Assembly: GCF_001658005.1 (NCBI RefSeq)
Contig: NZ_CP015987.1
Location: 798,001-862,000, forward strand
Length of the DNA: 64,000 nucleotides
Origin: Sphingobium sp. EP60837
GTDB lineage: Bacteria > Pseudomonadota > Alphaproteobacteria > Sphingomonadales > Sphingomonadaceae
Direction: 5' to 3'
The translations under genes and the position numbers were made by a program. Below, piece by piece: positions 33,497 to 42,012 of the stretch; the first letter of the stretch is position 1; every line of letters starts with the position of its first letter. The notes beneath the pieces were generated by a model. The model was not told the DNA's origin, searched no databases, and saw nothing but the letters and a program-made list of their open reading frames with translations.

Positions 33497-34312
33497 ATGG
33501 AAAGACTGAAGGGAAAGCGCGCAGTCGTGACCGGCGGCGCGCAAGGGATCGGTGCGGCCATCGCCCGCCGCCTCGCAGCAGAAGGCGCGCGGGTCGCGGT
33601 GCTGGATCTCGATGCGGGAGCCGCAGGCGCGGCCCTGCCCGCGCCGCATGTGGGGATCGCCTGCAACGTCGCGGATAGCGCGTCGGTCGATCGCGCCTTC
33701 GCCGAGGTGAAGCAGGCGCTCGGCGGCATCGATGTGCTGGTCAATAATGCCGGGCGGGGCAGCGCCCCGGGCGACGGTATGGACCGCTATTATGCGGCGC
33801 AGGCCGAGCGCGGCGAGCAACTGGCCCGTGGCGAAACGCCCTCCACCTTCGTCGATCAGACCATCCATTGCGAGGATGAGGGCTGGGCGGGCGTGCTGGC
33901 GGTCACTCTGGACGGCACGTTCAAGTGCAGCCGCGCGGCGGTTCGACTGATGGTGGAGCAGGGTAGCGGCGGCGCGATCGTCAATATCGGATCGACCTCA
34001 GCGGTGAAGGGTGATGGACCCATACCCTATTGCGCGGCCAAGGCAGCAGTGCTTGGCATGACGCGGGCCATGGCGCGCGAACTCGCGGATCGCGGCATAA
34101 GGGTCAATGCGGTCAATCCTGGCGCGACCGAAACACCGATCTATGCGACCCTCCCGGTCGAGACCAAGGACATGATCGCGGCTGACAGCCTGATGAAGCG
34201 ACTGGCTCACCCCGATGAAATAGCCGGGGCGGTGGCCTTTCTCGCGGGCGACGACGGCAGCTTCGCCACCGGCAGCATCGTGACTGTTAATGGCGGCGCA
34301 TATTTTTCCTAA
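33497..34312 (+). CDS. Short-chain dehydrogenase
   Basis: 271 residues with T-G-G-A-Q-G-I-G near 12-19, N-N-A-G-R near 80, Ser near 163 and Y-C-A-A-K near 176. An insertion of about 35 residues (Y-Y-A-A-Q-A-E-R-G) after N-N-A-G lengthens the substrate loop. Second of the three adjacent SDRs. Confidence 0.83.
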   Translation: MERLKGKRAVVTGGAQGIGAAIARRLAAEGARVAVLDLDAGAAGAALPAPHVGIACNVADSASVDRAFAEVKQALGGIDVLVNNAGRGSAPGDGMDRYYAAQAERGEQLARGETPSTFVDQTIHCEDEGWAGVLAVTLDGTFKCSRAAVRLMVEQGSGGAIVNIGSTSAVKGDGPIPYCAAKAAVLGMTRAMARELADRGIRVNAVNPGATETPIYATLPVETKDMIAADSLMKRLAHPDEIAGAVAFLAGDDGSFATGSIVTVNGGAYFS

Positions 34313-34322
34313 GGAGCAGGAC

Positions 34323-35078
34323 ATGCAGGCATTGGAGGGTAAGGCGGCGATCGTCACCGGCGGCGCACGTGGCGTAGCCAAGGGCGTGGCAACTGCTTTC
34401 GTCAAGGCAGGCGCAAATGTGCTGATCGTCGATCGCGAGGAGGAGCTTGGCCGCGCGACTGAGGCGGAATTGCGAGCGCTCGGCGGAGAGGTACACTTCC
34501 TGCAAATCGATCTGGCGCAACGCGCGCAACTGGCCAAGATCGTCGAGGCGGCGATCGGTCATTTCGGCAAGCTCGACATTTTGGTCAACGCGGCGCAGGC
34601 GTCGCGGCAATTACCGCTGGCGGAAACCTCCGACGAAGCGATGGACATCTCCTTCGACACGGGCTTCTGGCCGACGTTCGTCCTGATGCGTGAAGCCTAT
34701 CCGCATCTGGTAGAGAGCAAGGGCAGCGTCATCAATTTCGCCACAGGCGCAGCATTCGACGCCATCCCCACTCAAGGTTCATATTGTGCCGCCAAGGAAG
34801 CGATCCGCGCCATCTCCAAGGTGGCCGCCAGCGAATGGGGCGTGGACGGTGTGCGGGTGAATATTATCTGCCCCTTCGCGAACTCACCCGGCGTCATGGC
34901 CTGGAAAGAATGGGCGCCCGACGATTACAATACGCAGATCAGCAAGGTCGCTTTGAAACGTATCGGCGATTGCGAAAAAGATATTGGATCAGCCGCCGTT
35001 TTCTTGGCAAGCGACGCCGCAGGCTATATCACCGGCCAAACGCTGATGGTGGACGGGGGCCAGACCAAGGCTTTCTGA
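34323..35078 (+). CDS. Divergent short-chain dehydrogenase with altered active site
   Basis: 251 residues from the ATG at 34323 with AGGAG upstream. The cofactor loop is T-G-G-A-R-G-V-A-K-G, so the third glycine is shifted; N-N-A-G is replaced by N-A-A-Q; the catalytic Ser position is Thr; Y-C-A-A-K is kept. Such changes are often seen in SDRs with weak or altered activity, or in non-catalytic partners of a heteromer. Third of three adjacent SDRs. Confidence 0.75.
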   Translation: MQALEGKAAIVTGGARGVAKGVATAFVKAGANVLIVDREEELGRATEAELRALGGEVHFLQIDLAQRAQLAKIVEAAIGHFGKLDILVNAAQASRQLPLAETSDEAMDISFDTGFWPTFVLMREAYPHLVESKGSVINFATGAAFDAIPTQGSYCAAKEAIRAISKVAASEWGVDGVRVNIICPFANSPGVMAWKEWAPDDYNTQISKVALKRIGDCEKDIGSAAVFLASDAAGYITGQTLMVDGGQTKAF

Positions 35079-35108
35079 TCCGGATCGCCAGGAGAGGACT
35101 GTTCTTCC

Positions 35109-36572
35109 GTGACCGAAATATCGCTTCATCGCCCCTATCCCGCCGCTAAGGTGCAGCAGTGGGATTTCGAAACGGACGTCGCTGTCATTGGCTTTGGCGC
35201 GACCGGCGCCTGCGCGGCGATTGAGGCCGCTCAGGGCGGTGCGCGCGTGATGCTGTTCGAACGTGGTTCGGGCAGCGGCGGCGCGTCGGCCCTGTCGGGT
35301 GGTGAAATCTATATCGGCGGTGGTGGCGGCACCGATGCGCAGCGCGCCGGCGGGTTCAAGGATTCGACCGAGGACCTCGCAGCTTATCTGAAGGCCGCGG
35401 GCGGACCTTGTGCGGATGAGGCGAAATGCGATCTCTATGCGCAAGAATCGCTCAACCATTATGCGTGGTTAAAAGAGCAGGGCATTCCCTATCGAGGCAA
35501 TTTTTTACCCGGCAAACATATCGAGCCGACTGACGATTCCACTCTGATCTGGTCTGGCAGCGAGGCTGCCTGGCCTTTTTGCAACATCGCCAAGCCCGCG
35601 CCGCGCGGCCATGTGATCGCTCATATGGGTTGGGGTGGCGGGCGGCCGCTGATCGACATATTGGAAGCCCGCGCACGTTCGCTGGGTGTCGAAGTCACGA
35701 CCGACGCCCGCGCCGTCGCTCTTGTGCAGAATGAAGACCGGCGCGTCGTCGGCGTCGTTGTGCGCATCGACAATGTCAACCGCTTCGTGCGCGCAGCCAG
35801 GGGTGTGGTGCTCGCCACCGGCGGCTTTGCGTTCAACGAGGCGATGCGCCGCCGCTACTGCCCGGAAACCTTCAAGATCAGCAGCCCGATCGGCGACCAG
35901 GACGACGGCGTCGGCATTGAATTGGGCGTGGGCGCTGGCGGTGACGCAATCCATATGGAGCAATTCTTCACCACCTGTCCCTGGACGATGCCCGAGCCGC
36001 AGGCTCATGGCGTCTTCGTCAATCAGGCGGGTCAGCGTTTTATCAACGAGGACTGCTACCACGGTCGCGTCAGCCGCGTGGCCGTCGATCAGATGGGCGA
36101 CCAGGTTTACCTCCTCCTCGATATCGCCCATTTCGACGAGCCGCTGCCGATGGCTGCCATGACGATTGCAGGCACCGGCGAGACCTGGGAAGAGGTGGAG
36201 GCTGAACTGGAGATGGCGCCGGGTACGCTATCCGCGACCATGACCTTCTACAACGCTCATGCGCGTGAAGGACGCGACCCGCTGTTCCATAAGCTCCCGC
36301 CGATCCTGAAGCCGCTGGAGCATGGCCCCTTCGTCGCGCTGGAGCTGAATTTCGCGACCAGCTATTTCAGCTTCTTCACCTTGGGCGGCCTGCGGACATC
36401 GACCGATGGCGAAGTGCTGGACCGCGCAGGCGCGCCAGTCGCCGGCCTATTCGCCGCGGGACGCTGCACGTCTGGCCTGCCTGCATGGGGACATGGCTAT
36501 AGCTCCGGTCTCAGTCTTGCCGATTGCACCTTCTTCGGCCGTCAGGCAGGGCGGAACGCTGCAAAAGGCTGA
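35109..36572 (+). CDS. KstD/fumarate-reductase-like FAD flavoprotein
   Basis: 487 residues of the FAD_binding_2 class that includes 3-ketosteroid-delta1- and delta4(5alpha)-dehydrogenases. G-F-G-A-T-G is at 28-33 (FAD), the catalytic-domain segment runs about 130-330, and the end has G-G-L-R-T-S-T-D-G-E-V-L-D and A-A-G-R-C-T-S-G-L-P-A-W-G-H-G-Y. This resembles Rv1817/Rv0785-type delta4-dehydrogenases more than classical KstD. It would remove or add hydrogen across a ring double bond of a ketosteroid-like substrate. It starts at a GTG 30 nt after the SDR. Confidence 0.77.
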   Translation: MTEISLHRPYPAAKVQQWDFETDVAVIGFGATGACAAIEAAQGGARVMLFERGSGSGGASALSGGEIYIGGGGGTDAQRAGGFKDSTEDLAAYLKAAGGPCADEAKCDLYAQESLNHYAWLKEQGIPYRGNFLPGKHIEPTDDSTLIWSGSEAAWPFCNIAKPAPRGHVIAHMGWGGGRPLIDILEARARSLGVEVTTDARAVALVQNEDRRVVGVVVRIDNVNRFVRAARGVVLATGGFAFNEAMRRRYCPETFKISSPIGDQDDGVGIELGVGAGGDAIHMEQFFTTCPWTMPEPQAHGVFVNQAGQRFINEDCYHGRVSRVAVDQMGDQVYLLLDIAHFDEPLPMAAMTIAGTGETWEEVEAELEMAPGTLSATMTFYNAHAREGRDPLFHKLPPILKPLEHGPFVALELNFATSYFSFFTLGGLRTSTDGEVLDRAGAPVAGLFAAGRCTSGLPAWGHGYSSGLSLADCTFFGRQAGRNAAKG

Positions 36573-36672
36573 GACTTCTGTTGGCTGATTATTTCTAATC
36601 CGTTTGAATGATGCGCTTCGGCTCACGGGGCGCCATCATTATCGGCAGGAACACAGCCGACAGGAGAGTGAC

Positions 36673-38169
36673 TTGTCCACCGATCTGGGCCGCCAGGGTC
36701 TGCGCTTCGCCATTATCGGAGGCGGCATGGCCGGCATTTTGGCCGCCATCCGCCTGCGCCAGGCCGGAGAGAAATTCACCGTCTATGAAAAGGCTGGTCG
36801 GCTAGGCGGGACTTGGCGGGAGAACCGCTATCCCGGCCTGACTTGTGACGTGCCCGCGCACGCATACACTTATAGTTTCGAGCCCTATGCCGAATGGGAT
36901 GCCTATTACGCCAAGGGTGGCGAGATTCAGACCTATTTCGAAAAGACGGCAGAGAAATACGGCATCATGCCGCATGTCCGATTCGACAGCGAAGTCGTGT
37001 CCGCTGTCTGGGACGAGGAAAAGGGCTTCTGGCGGTTGGGCCTCGTCACTGGCGAAGAGGTGGTGGCCGAAGTGGTCATTGCCGCGTCAGGCGTGCTCCA
37101 CCATCCCAAGCTGCCGGACTTAGAGGGGCTGGACAGCTTCAAGGGCCGCGCATTCCATAGCGCCCGCTGGCAGGATGATGCGCCGGTCGATGGCGCTCGG
37201 GTGGGTATTATTGGCAATGGTTCGACCGGCGTGCAGATCGTCACTGCGCTCAGTACGCGCGCGTCCCGCCTGGTTCATTTCCAGCGTTCTCCGCAATGGA
37301 TCATGCCGGTTCCGTATTTCCAATATAGCGAGGAGGAAAAGGAAGCCTTCCGCCGCGAACCCGCGCTGATCGACGAGATCCGCAACAACAAGGAATATTG
37401 GGACAATATCTATCGCTTCACCCACGCCATAACCGATACCCACGGACCGGAGATCGCGGCGATTGAGGCGGCTTGTCTCGATAATCTCGAAAACAGCATC
37501 CGCGATCCTGAGTTAAAGGAAAAGCTGCGCCCCAATTATCGCGCGGCTTGCAAGCGGCTGATCTACTCATGGTCCTATTATGACGCCGTGCAGCGCCCCA
37601 TTGTCGAAGTGGAGCGTGACCGCATCGCTCGCATCGAACCGGAAGGCGTGCGACTGGCAGATGGACGGCTGCACGAACTCGACACGCTGGTGCTGGCGAC
37701 CGGATTCCATGCGGATCGCTTCATCCGCCCGACGACTGTGCTGGGTCGTGATGGGGTTTCGCTGGACGATATCTGGTCGGTTCGGCCGACGGCCTATTAT
37801 GCGGTGACGATCCCAGGCTTCCCCAACTTCTTCATGCTGAATGGTCCTACTGGCCCGGTGGGCAACTTCTCCCTGATCGATATTGCAGAGCGGCAATGGG
37901 GCTATATTGACCAGCTGCTGGGGCTGCTACGCAGCGGCGAGGCGCAAACCATCGAACCGCGCGCGGAAGCTCATGCCGGCTATGAGGAACGGCGGATCGC
38001 TGCGGCGCGCACGACCATCTTCGGGTCGGGCTGCAATAGCTGGTATCTCGACGCGACCGGTGTGCCTTCCAGCTGGCCCTGGAGCTATGAGGCGTTCGCC
38101 GACGCCATGTCAGCGCCGGTCATGGAGGATTATGCGATGACGGTGGAGGCAGAATTGGTCGCGCGGTGA
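36673..38169 (+). CDS. Baeyer-Villiger monooxygenase (flavin-containing)
   Basis: 498 residues from the TTG at 36673, with AGGAG 6 nt upstream; an upstream TTG at 36604 has no ribosome site. The FAD loop is G-G-G-M-A-G at 16-21, the NADPH loop G-N-G-S-T-G near 181, and the Baeyer-Villiger fingerprint F-K-G-R-A-F-H-S-A-R-W at 156-166 satisfies F-x-G-x3-H-x3-W. Enzymes of this type insert oxygen beside a ketone to make a lactone or ester. With an esterase at 22253 it could open a ring or remove a side chain. It ends the plus-strand operon 53 nt before a convergent gene. Confidence 0.85.
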   Translation: MSTDLGRQGLRFAIIGGGMAGILAAIRLRQAGEKFTVYEKAGRLGGTWRENRYPGLTCDVPAHAYTYSFEPYAEWDAYYAKGGEIQTYFEKTAEKYGIMPHVRFDSEVVSAVWDEEKGFWRLGLVTGEEVVAEVVIAASGVLHHPKLPDLEGLDSFKGRAFHSARWQDDAPVDGARVGIIGNGSTGVQIVTALSTRASRLVHFQRSPQWIMPVPYFQYSEEEKEAFRREPALIDEIRNNKEYWDNIYRFTHAITDTHGPEIAAIEAACLDNLENSIRDPELKEKLRPNYRAACKRLIYSWSYYDAVQRPIVEVERDRIARIEPEGVRLADGRLHELDTLVLATGFHADRFIRPTTVLGRDGVSLDDIWSVRPTAYYAVTIPGFPNFFMLNGPTGPVGNFSLIDIAERQWGYIDQLLGLLRSGEAQTIEPRAEAHAGYEERRIAAARTTIFGSGCNSWYLDATGVPSSWPWSYEAFADAMSAPVMEDYAMTVEAELVAR

Positions 38170-38221
38170 GTAGCGCGAGCCGTCTCTAAGGAGGGGAGGG
38201 GAGCATCCCCTCCCACTCGTA

Positions 38222-40372
38222 TCACCGTCCCATCGCCGCAACCGCTTCGGCAGCGCCCCGGATCGCGCCTTCGATATAGGTGACGCCGGTGCCATCGCCG
38301 ACCTCCACCACATCATGGCCATGAGCGCGCAGGGCGTTAGCGAGCGTGGAATCGCCATGCGCACCCATCGCGACCACCACATGATCGGCGGCGACGCTCT
38401 GCTGTTCGCCCGACTGGCTGGTGAAGCTCACTTCATTCTTGCCGATCCGGATGCTGGTAGCGCCCGGGAACATGGCGACGCCATGCTCGCGCAGTTCCGC
38501 AAGCAGGCGCATGCGGCGCACCAGCAGCAAGCCGCCGCCGAACTTCGCTGCTTCGCCCACAATGGTGACCTCGCGTCCGCGCTCCATCAGAAATTCGGCA
38601 AGCTCCACCCCGACTAGCTCGCCGCCGATGATGACAACGCGCTTGCCCAGCGGCATCCAGGCGTGCGTCGCCTTGCGCACCAGTTCCAAATTGGCGGTGG
38701 CGCCAGTCGCTGCCCCCAATTTAGTGGCGATCCGGGTGGACCAGCTCGTCTTGCGGCGTATCTCGGCTGAATCCTCGCCCAGCATCATTCCGCGCAGATC
38801 GTCGCCGGACAGGACGAAATCCTGATCGTTGCCGGGGATCGGCGGCATGTCGCGCACCGCGCCCGTCGCTACGATCACCTTGTCGGGCCTCAGGCTGGCG
38901 ATCAGGTCCGGGGTCGCCACCGTTTTCAACCGTACATCGACTTTCGATTGGTCGATCTGATGGCGCAGCCAGTTGAGAAGCCGCTCATTAGGCTCATAGG
39001 CGAGCGCTGCGAAGCGCAGCGTGCCGCCGAGGCGATCAGACTTTTCGATCAGGGTAACCTTCGCTCCCGCAAGGTCGAGACGCCGCGCCGCTTCCATGCC
39101 GCCAGGACCGCCGCCGACAATGACGACATGGCCGGGAACCTTCGCAGGCGACCAGTCCAAATCCTCATAGCCCGTTTCCGACCGCACGGCGCAGCGCACC
39201 TGCTCGCGCAGATAGGCGGTGCTGACGCAGGTGTAGCAATAGATGCAGGGGCGAATGTCGGCGATCCGTCCTTCCGTCAGCTTCAGGGGCAGATCCGGGT
39301 CAGCCAGCAGTTTGCGGCCCATCGCCAGGAAATCGAATTCCCCTTGAGCCAAGCCCTTCTCGCCGCGGTCGATTTCCACGCGGCCCGACGCAATGACGGG
39401 AATAGAAACCGCTTTCCGGATAGCTGCGGCTGCGGAAAGATGAGCAGCCGGCTCATGCGGGATGTTGGATGCGGAATGCAGCTTGCCCTGGCCTACATCA
39501 TGATAAGCGGTGACGGTCAGTGCGTTCGCGCCTGCCGCCTCGACCATCGGAGCCAGTTCGATGGCATGTTCCAGCGTGATGCCGTTGTTCTTGCCGATCT
39601 CGCGCGAGTCGATCTTTACCCAGATCGGGAAGTCGGGACCGACCGCTGCACGTACCGCGCGCACAACCTCCAGCAGCAGGCGCGCGCGGCCCGCGACGTC
39701 GCCGCCATATTCATCCCCGCGCTTGTTGGTGGAAGGCGAAACGAAGGAAGAGAGGAGATAGCCGTGACCGCCGTGGATTTCCGCTCCGTCCATCCCCGCG
39801 CGCTTAGCCCGTACTGCCGCTTCAGCAAACTGGCGGACCGCCACGTCGATGTCGGCCTTCTCCAGCACCTTGACCTGCGGTACGACGCCTCCGGCGAAGG
39901 CGGCCATTTCTTCAGGCAGGAAATAGTCAGGAAAGTCCCCAACAAAGGCAGGCGGGTAGCCGGGCGCCCATAGCGGATGGCCCTCCTGCGCGCTATGGGT
40001 CGCGACCAGGCCGCCGTGGTGAAGCTGCGCGGCGATCCGGCCGCCTGCCGCATGGACGGCGTCCACCAGCCGGGTCAGGCCCGGCAGGAAGCGGTCATCG
40101 GATATGGCGGTCTGCTTCGGCTGCACTGCGCCGACGGGCCACGCGACGCCCGTCACGCCCATGACAATGAGACCCGCACCACCCCTCGCCTGCGCGACAT
40201 GATAGTCGATCAGCCGCTGGCCTACCGTGCCGTCCTCTTCTGCAAGGCTGACACCCATGGCGGTGACGATGATTCGGTTGGGCAGGGTGAGTGTGCCGAT
40301 CTGCCCTGGCGTCGTGAGAGAGGCGGCACCTGTACCCTGTCGGGGTTGAGTAAGGGCTGGGGCAGCGGTCAT
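38222..40372 (-). CDS. BaiCD/FadH-like Fe-S flavoenzyme (2,4-dienoyl reductase family)
   Basis: 716 residues: an Old-Yellow-Enzyme TIM barrel (about 20-365; H-G-G-H-G-Y-L near 200), a 4Fe-4S cluster bound by Cys376, Cys379, Cys382 and Cys394 (C-x2-C-x2-C-x11-C), then FAD- and NAD(P)-binding domains (V-I-V-G-G-G-P-G-G-M-E near 418; V-I-I-G-G-E-L-V-G near 575). The family includes FadH, trimethylamine dehydrogenase and the bile-acid reductases BaiCD and BaiH, which reduce steroid dienones. With a BaiE-like dehydratase in the same block this hints at steroid dienone reduction, but other enones remain possible. Isolated gene, minus strand. Confidence 0.83.
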   Translation of the reverse strand: MTAAPALTQPRQGTGAASLTTPGQIGTLTLPNRIIVTAMGVSLAEEDGTVGQRLIDYHVAQARGGAGLIVMGVTGVAWPVGAVQPKQTAISDDRFLPGLTRLVDAVHAAGGRIAAQLHHGGLVATHSAQEGHPLWAPGYPPAFVGDFPDYFLPEEMAAFAGGVVPQVKVLEKADIDVAVRQFAEAAVRAKRAGMDGAEIHGGHGYLLSSFVSPSTNKRGDEYGGDVAGRARLLLEVVRAVRAAVGPDFPIWVKIDSREIGKNNGITLEHAIELAPMVEAAGANALTVTAYHDVGQGKLHSASNIPHEPAAHLSAAAAIRKAVSIPVIASGRVEIDRGEKGLAQGEFDFLAMGRKLLADPDLPLKLTEGRIADIRPCIYCYTCVSTAYLREQVRCAVRSETGYEDLDWSPAKVPGHVVIVGGGPGGMEAARRLDLAGAKVTLIEKSDRLGGTLRFAALAYEPNERLLNWLRHQIDQSKVDVRLKTVATPDLIASLRPDKVIVATGAVRDMPPIPGNDQDFVLSGDDLRGMMLGEDSAEIRRKTSWSTRIATKLGAATGATANLELVRKATHAWMPLGKRVVIIGGELVGVELAEFLMERGREVTIVGEAAKFGGGLLLVRRMRLLAELREHGVAMFPGATSIRIGKNEVSFTSQSGEQQSVAADHVVVAMGAHGDSTLANALRAHGHDVVEVGDGTGVTYIEGAIRGAAEAVAAMGR

Positions 40373-40392
40373 GACAATCTCCTAAATGCGCC

Positions 40393-40403
40393 ACATGCGT
40401 ATG
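40393..40403 (-). promoter_or_regulatory. Operator-like motif before the Fe-S flavoenzyme gene
   Basis: TACGCATGTGG on the minus strand, one change from TACGCATATGG at 15692. It lies 20 nt upstream of the ATG at 40372, a position suited to a repressor. Confidence 0.4.
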
Positions 40404-40459
40404 GTCTGTGAGCGTTTTATCGCGCTATCGTCAGTTAGTCAGGCGAAAATGATAAGGAT

Positions 40460-40478
40460 CGCGTAAATTTCTTACGCG
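40460..40478. promoter_or_regulatory. Inverted repeat CGCGTAA-N5-TTACGCG
   Basis: A perfect 7-bp inverted repeat with a 5-bp spacer in the gap between the Fe-S flavoenzyme and the aldo-keto reductase. It has the size and symmetry of a dimeric repressor (TetR- or GntR-type) operator and lies 88 nt upstream of the flavoenzyme start. Confidence 0.5.
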
Positions 40479-40546
40479 CCTGTCACTGCTCCCATGGTTT
40501 TGGGACAGGTCCGCTCGCTGGCCTCATTTTACATCGGCAACAGGCA

Positions 40547-40588
40547 CAAAAAAAGCGCGAGGCAACCTGATCGCCACCTCGCGCTTCA
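40547..40588 (-). terminator. Rho-independent terminator of the aldo-keto reductase gene
   Basis: On the minus strand GCGCGAGG (40584-40577) pairs with CCTCGCGC (40562-40555) around a 14-nt loop and is followed by seven Ts (40554-40548), about 20 nt after the stop codon. A textbook intrinsic terminator. Confidence 0.88.
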
Positions 40589-40604
40589 TCTGTTCGCCGG
40601 AAGA

Positions 40605-41567
40605 TCAGCCGATCTTGAGCGCAGCCACTTCGTCGGCCGACAGTTTCACCGAAGCCGCCTTCACGCTTTCCTCGATACGCGCCGGGCTGGACCCACCGAA
40701 GACCGGGATCACCTGCTGCGGCTGGTTCAGCAGATAGGCAAGCGCGACGTCCGAAACGCTCACGCCATGCTTGGCCGCAATGTTCTTCGCGGCGGCGAAG
40801 CGGTCCTTGTTGACCGGATTGTCGTAGAAGCCCTGAAGATGCTCAGGCACTTCGCCCTTTTCCATGAAGCCGAAATAGCCGCGGCTCTGCGCACAATAAG
40901 GGATGATAGCGAGGCCCGCATCCTTGAGCGCGCCGCCATGATCTTCGAAATACATCTGATAGCCCTGCGCCGTCGCATTCGCTTCGTTCGGCTTGGCGAG
41001 CCCCCAGAAAGGCTCGACGGCGACGAAGCCTGCCTTGTCGTTCGCCTTGGCATAATCATTGGCCTCCAGGACGCGTGCGTCGGTCCAGTTGGACGCGCCG
41101 AAATAGCGGATCTTCCCCGCATCCTTCTGCTCGTTCAGGAAGTCGATCAGTTCGGCCACCGGGGTTTCCGGATTGTCCATATGCAACCAGTAGAGATCGA
41201 TCGTATCGACGCCCAGATGGTCCAAGCTTTCACTTAGGTCGCTGGCTACATCGGTGGGATTGACGCGGTTGCGATAGTCGCCGACGCGCATGTCGAAATG
41301 ACCGCCCTTGGTGGCGACGACGACGTCTTCTCGCTTCTTACCCTTCAGCCAAGCGCCGATGGCGCGCTCGCTTGCGCCCTTCGGCGCGGTCGGCATCCAA
41401 TCACCGTAGGAACGGGCGGTGTCCACGAAATTGCCGCCCAGTTCCAAGAATTTGTCGAGGATGGCGTTGCTGCGGTCCTGGTCGATGGACCAGCCGAGCA
41501 TGTTGGTGCCGTAGCACAGGCTGCTGACCGAGAGGTCGGTATTGGCGAGCGTGACCTTTGAAAGCAT
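40605..41567 (-). CDS. Aldo-keto reductase
   Basis: 320 residues from the ATG at 41567, with AGGAG 6 nt upstream (the ATG at 41582 has none). The family landmarks are C-Y-G-T-N-M-L-G near 17, D-T-A-R-S-Y-G-D near 49 with the catalytic Asp and Tyr, A-T-K-G-G-H near 84 with the Lys, W-L-H-M near 127 with the His, and P-V-F-G-G-S near 283 for NADPH. It resembles the YajO/IolS-type AKRs that reduce aldehydes and ketones. Single-gene unit with its own terminator. Confidence 0.87.
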   Translation of the reverse strand: MLSKVTLANTDLSVSSLCYGTNMLGWSIDQDRSNAILDKFLELGGNFVDTARSYGDWMPTAPKGASERAIGAWLKGKKREDVVVATKGGHFDMRVGDYRNRVNPTDVASDLSESLDHLGVDTIDLYWLHMDNPETPVAELIDFLNEQKDAGKIRYFGASNWTDARVLEANDYAKANDKAGFVAVEPFWGLAKPNEANATAQGYQMYFEDHGGALKDAGLAIIPYCAQSRGYFGFMEKGEVPEHLQGFYDNPVNKDRFAAAKNIAAKHGVSVSDVALAYLLNQPQQVIPVFGGSSPARIEESVKAASVKLSADEVAALKIG

Positions 41568-42012
41568 GGCTAACTCCTGCATGGCGGCGTCGCTTGCTGC
41601 TGCAAGGACCTGCCGTGAATTTCCCGAGGGCTGGACTTCGCGTCACAGCGGGTGCGGACAGTTACGCAGCGGCCGAAGAAAAGGAAAGGGAATTGTGCAG
41701 ATTCGCAGGCGTTCCGACATGGCGGGAATGCGCCCCGTTCAGTAGCTGCTGTTTATGACGCTGACCGTCGCACCCAATGTGGTGGAGGGTAGCGGGACGG
41801 ACGCGGCATAGCGCCTGACGGGCGAACCGCTCATATCGTAGCGGACCTGCACCTTGAACAGGCCGGTGGCGTCCGCCTGCGCTTGAATATCCGGCGTTGC
41901 GCGCGATGACAGCAGCGATTACGCCGCCCAGTACCGCATATTCCACATTGGATTACGGCGAAAGGTCCAATATGGCGCAATCTCTCCGGATCGGCGCGGT
42001 TAGCCGCGTCCC
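41568..42012. other. Intergenic region, 445 bp
   Basis: Contains the decayed pilin-like fragment described separately at 41739-41949. Outside it I see no open frame, RNA gene or clear promoter. Confidence 0.5.
41739..41949 (-). pseudogene. Decayed Flp-type pilin remnant
   Basis: One minus-strand frame reads V-E-Y-A-V-L-G-G-V-I-A-A-V-I-A, matching the hydrophobic prepilin segment of the two pilin-like genes nearby, but it has an in-frame TAA three codons upstream and so lacks a start and a cleavage leader. A +1 shift after that segment continues as T-P-D-I-Q-A-Q-A-D-A-T-G and reaches a normal stop at 41739. The pattern fits a truncated and frameshifted gene copy. Confidence 0.4.
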
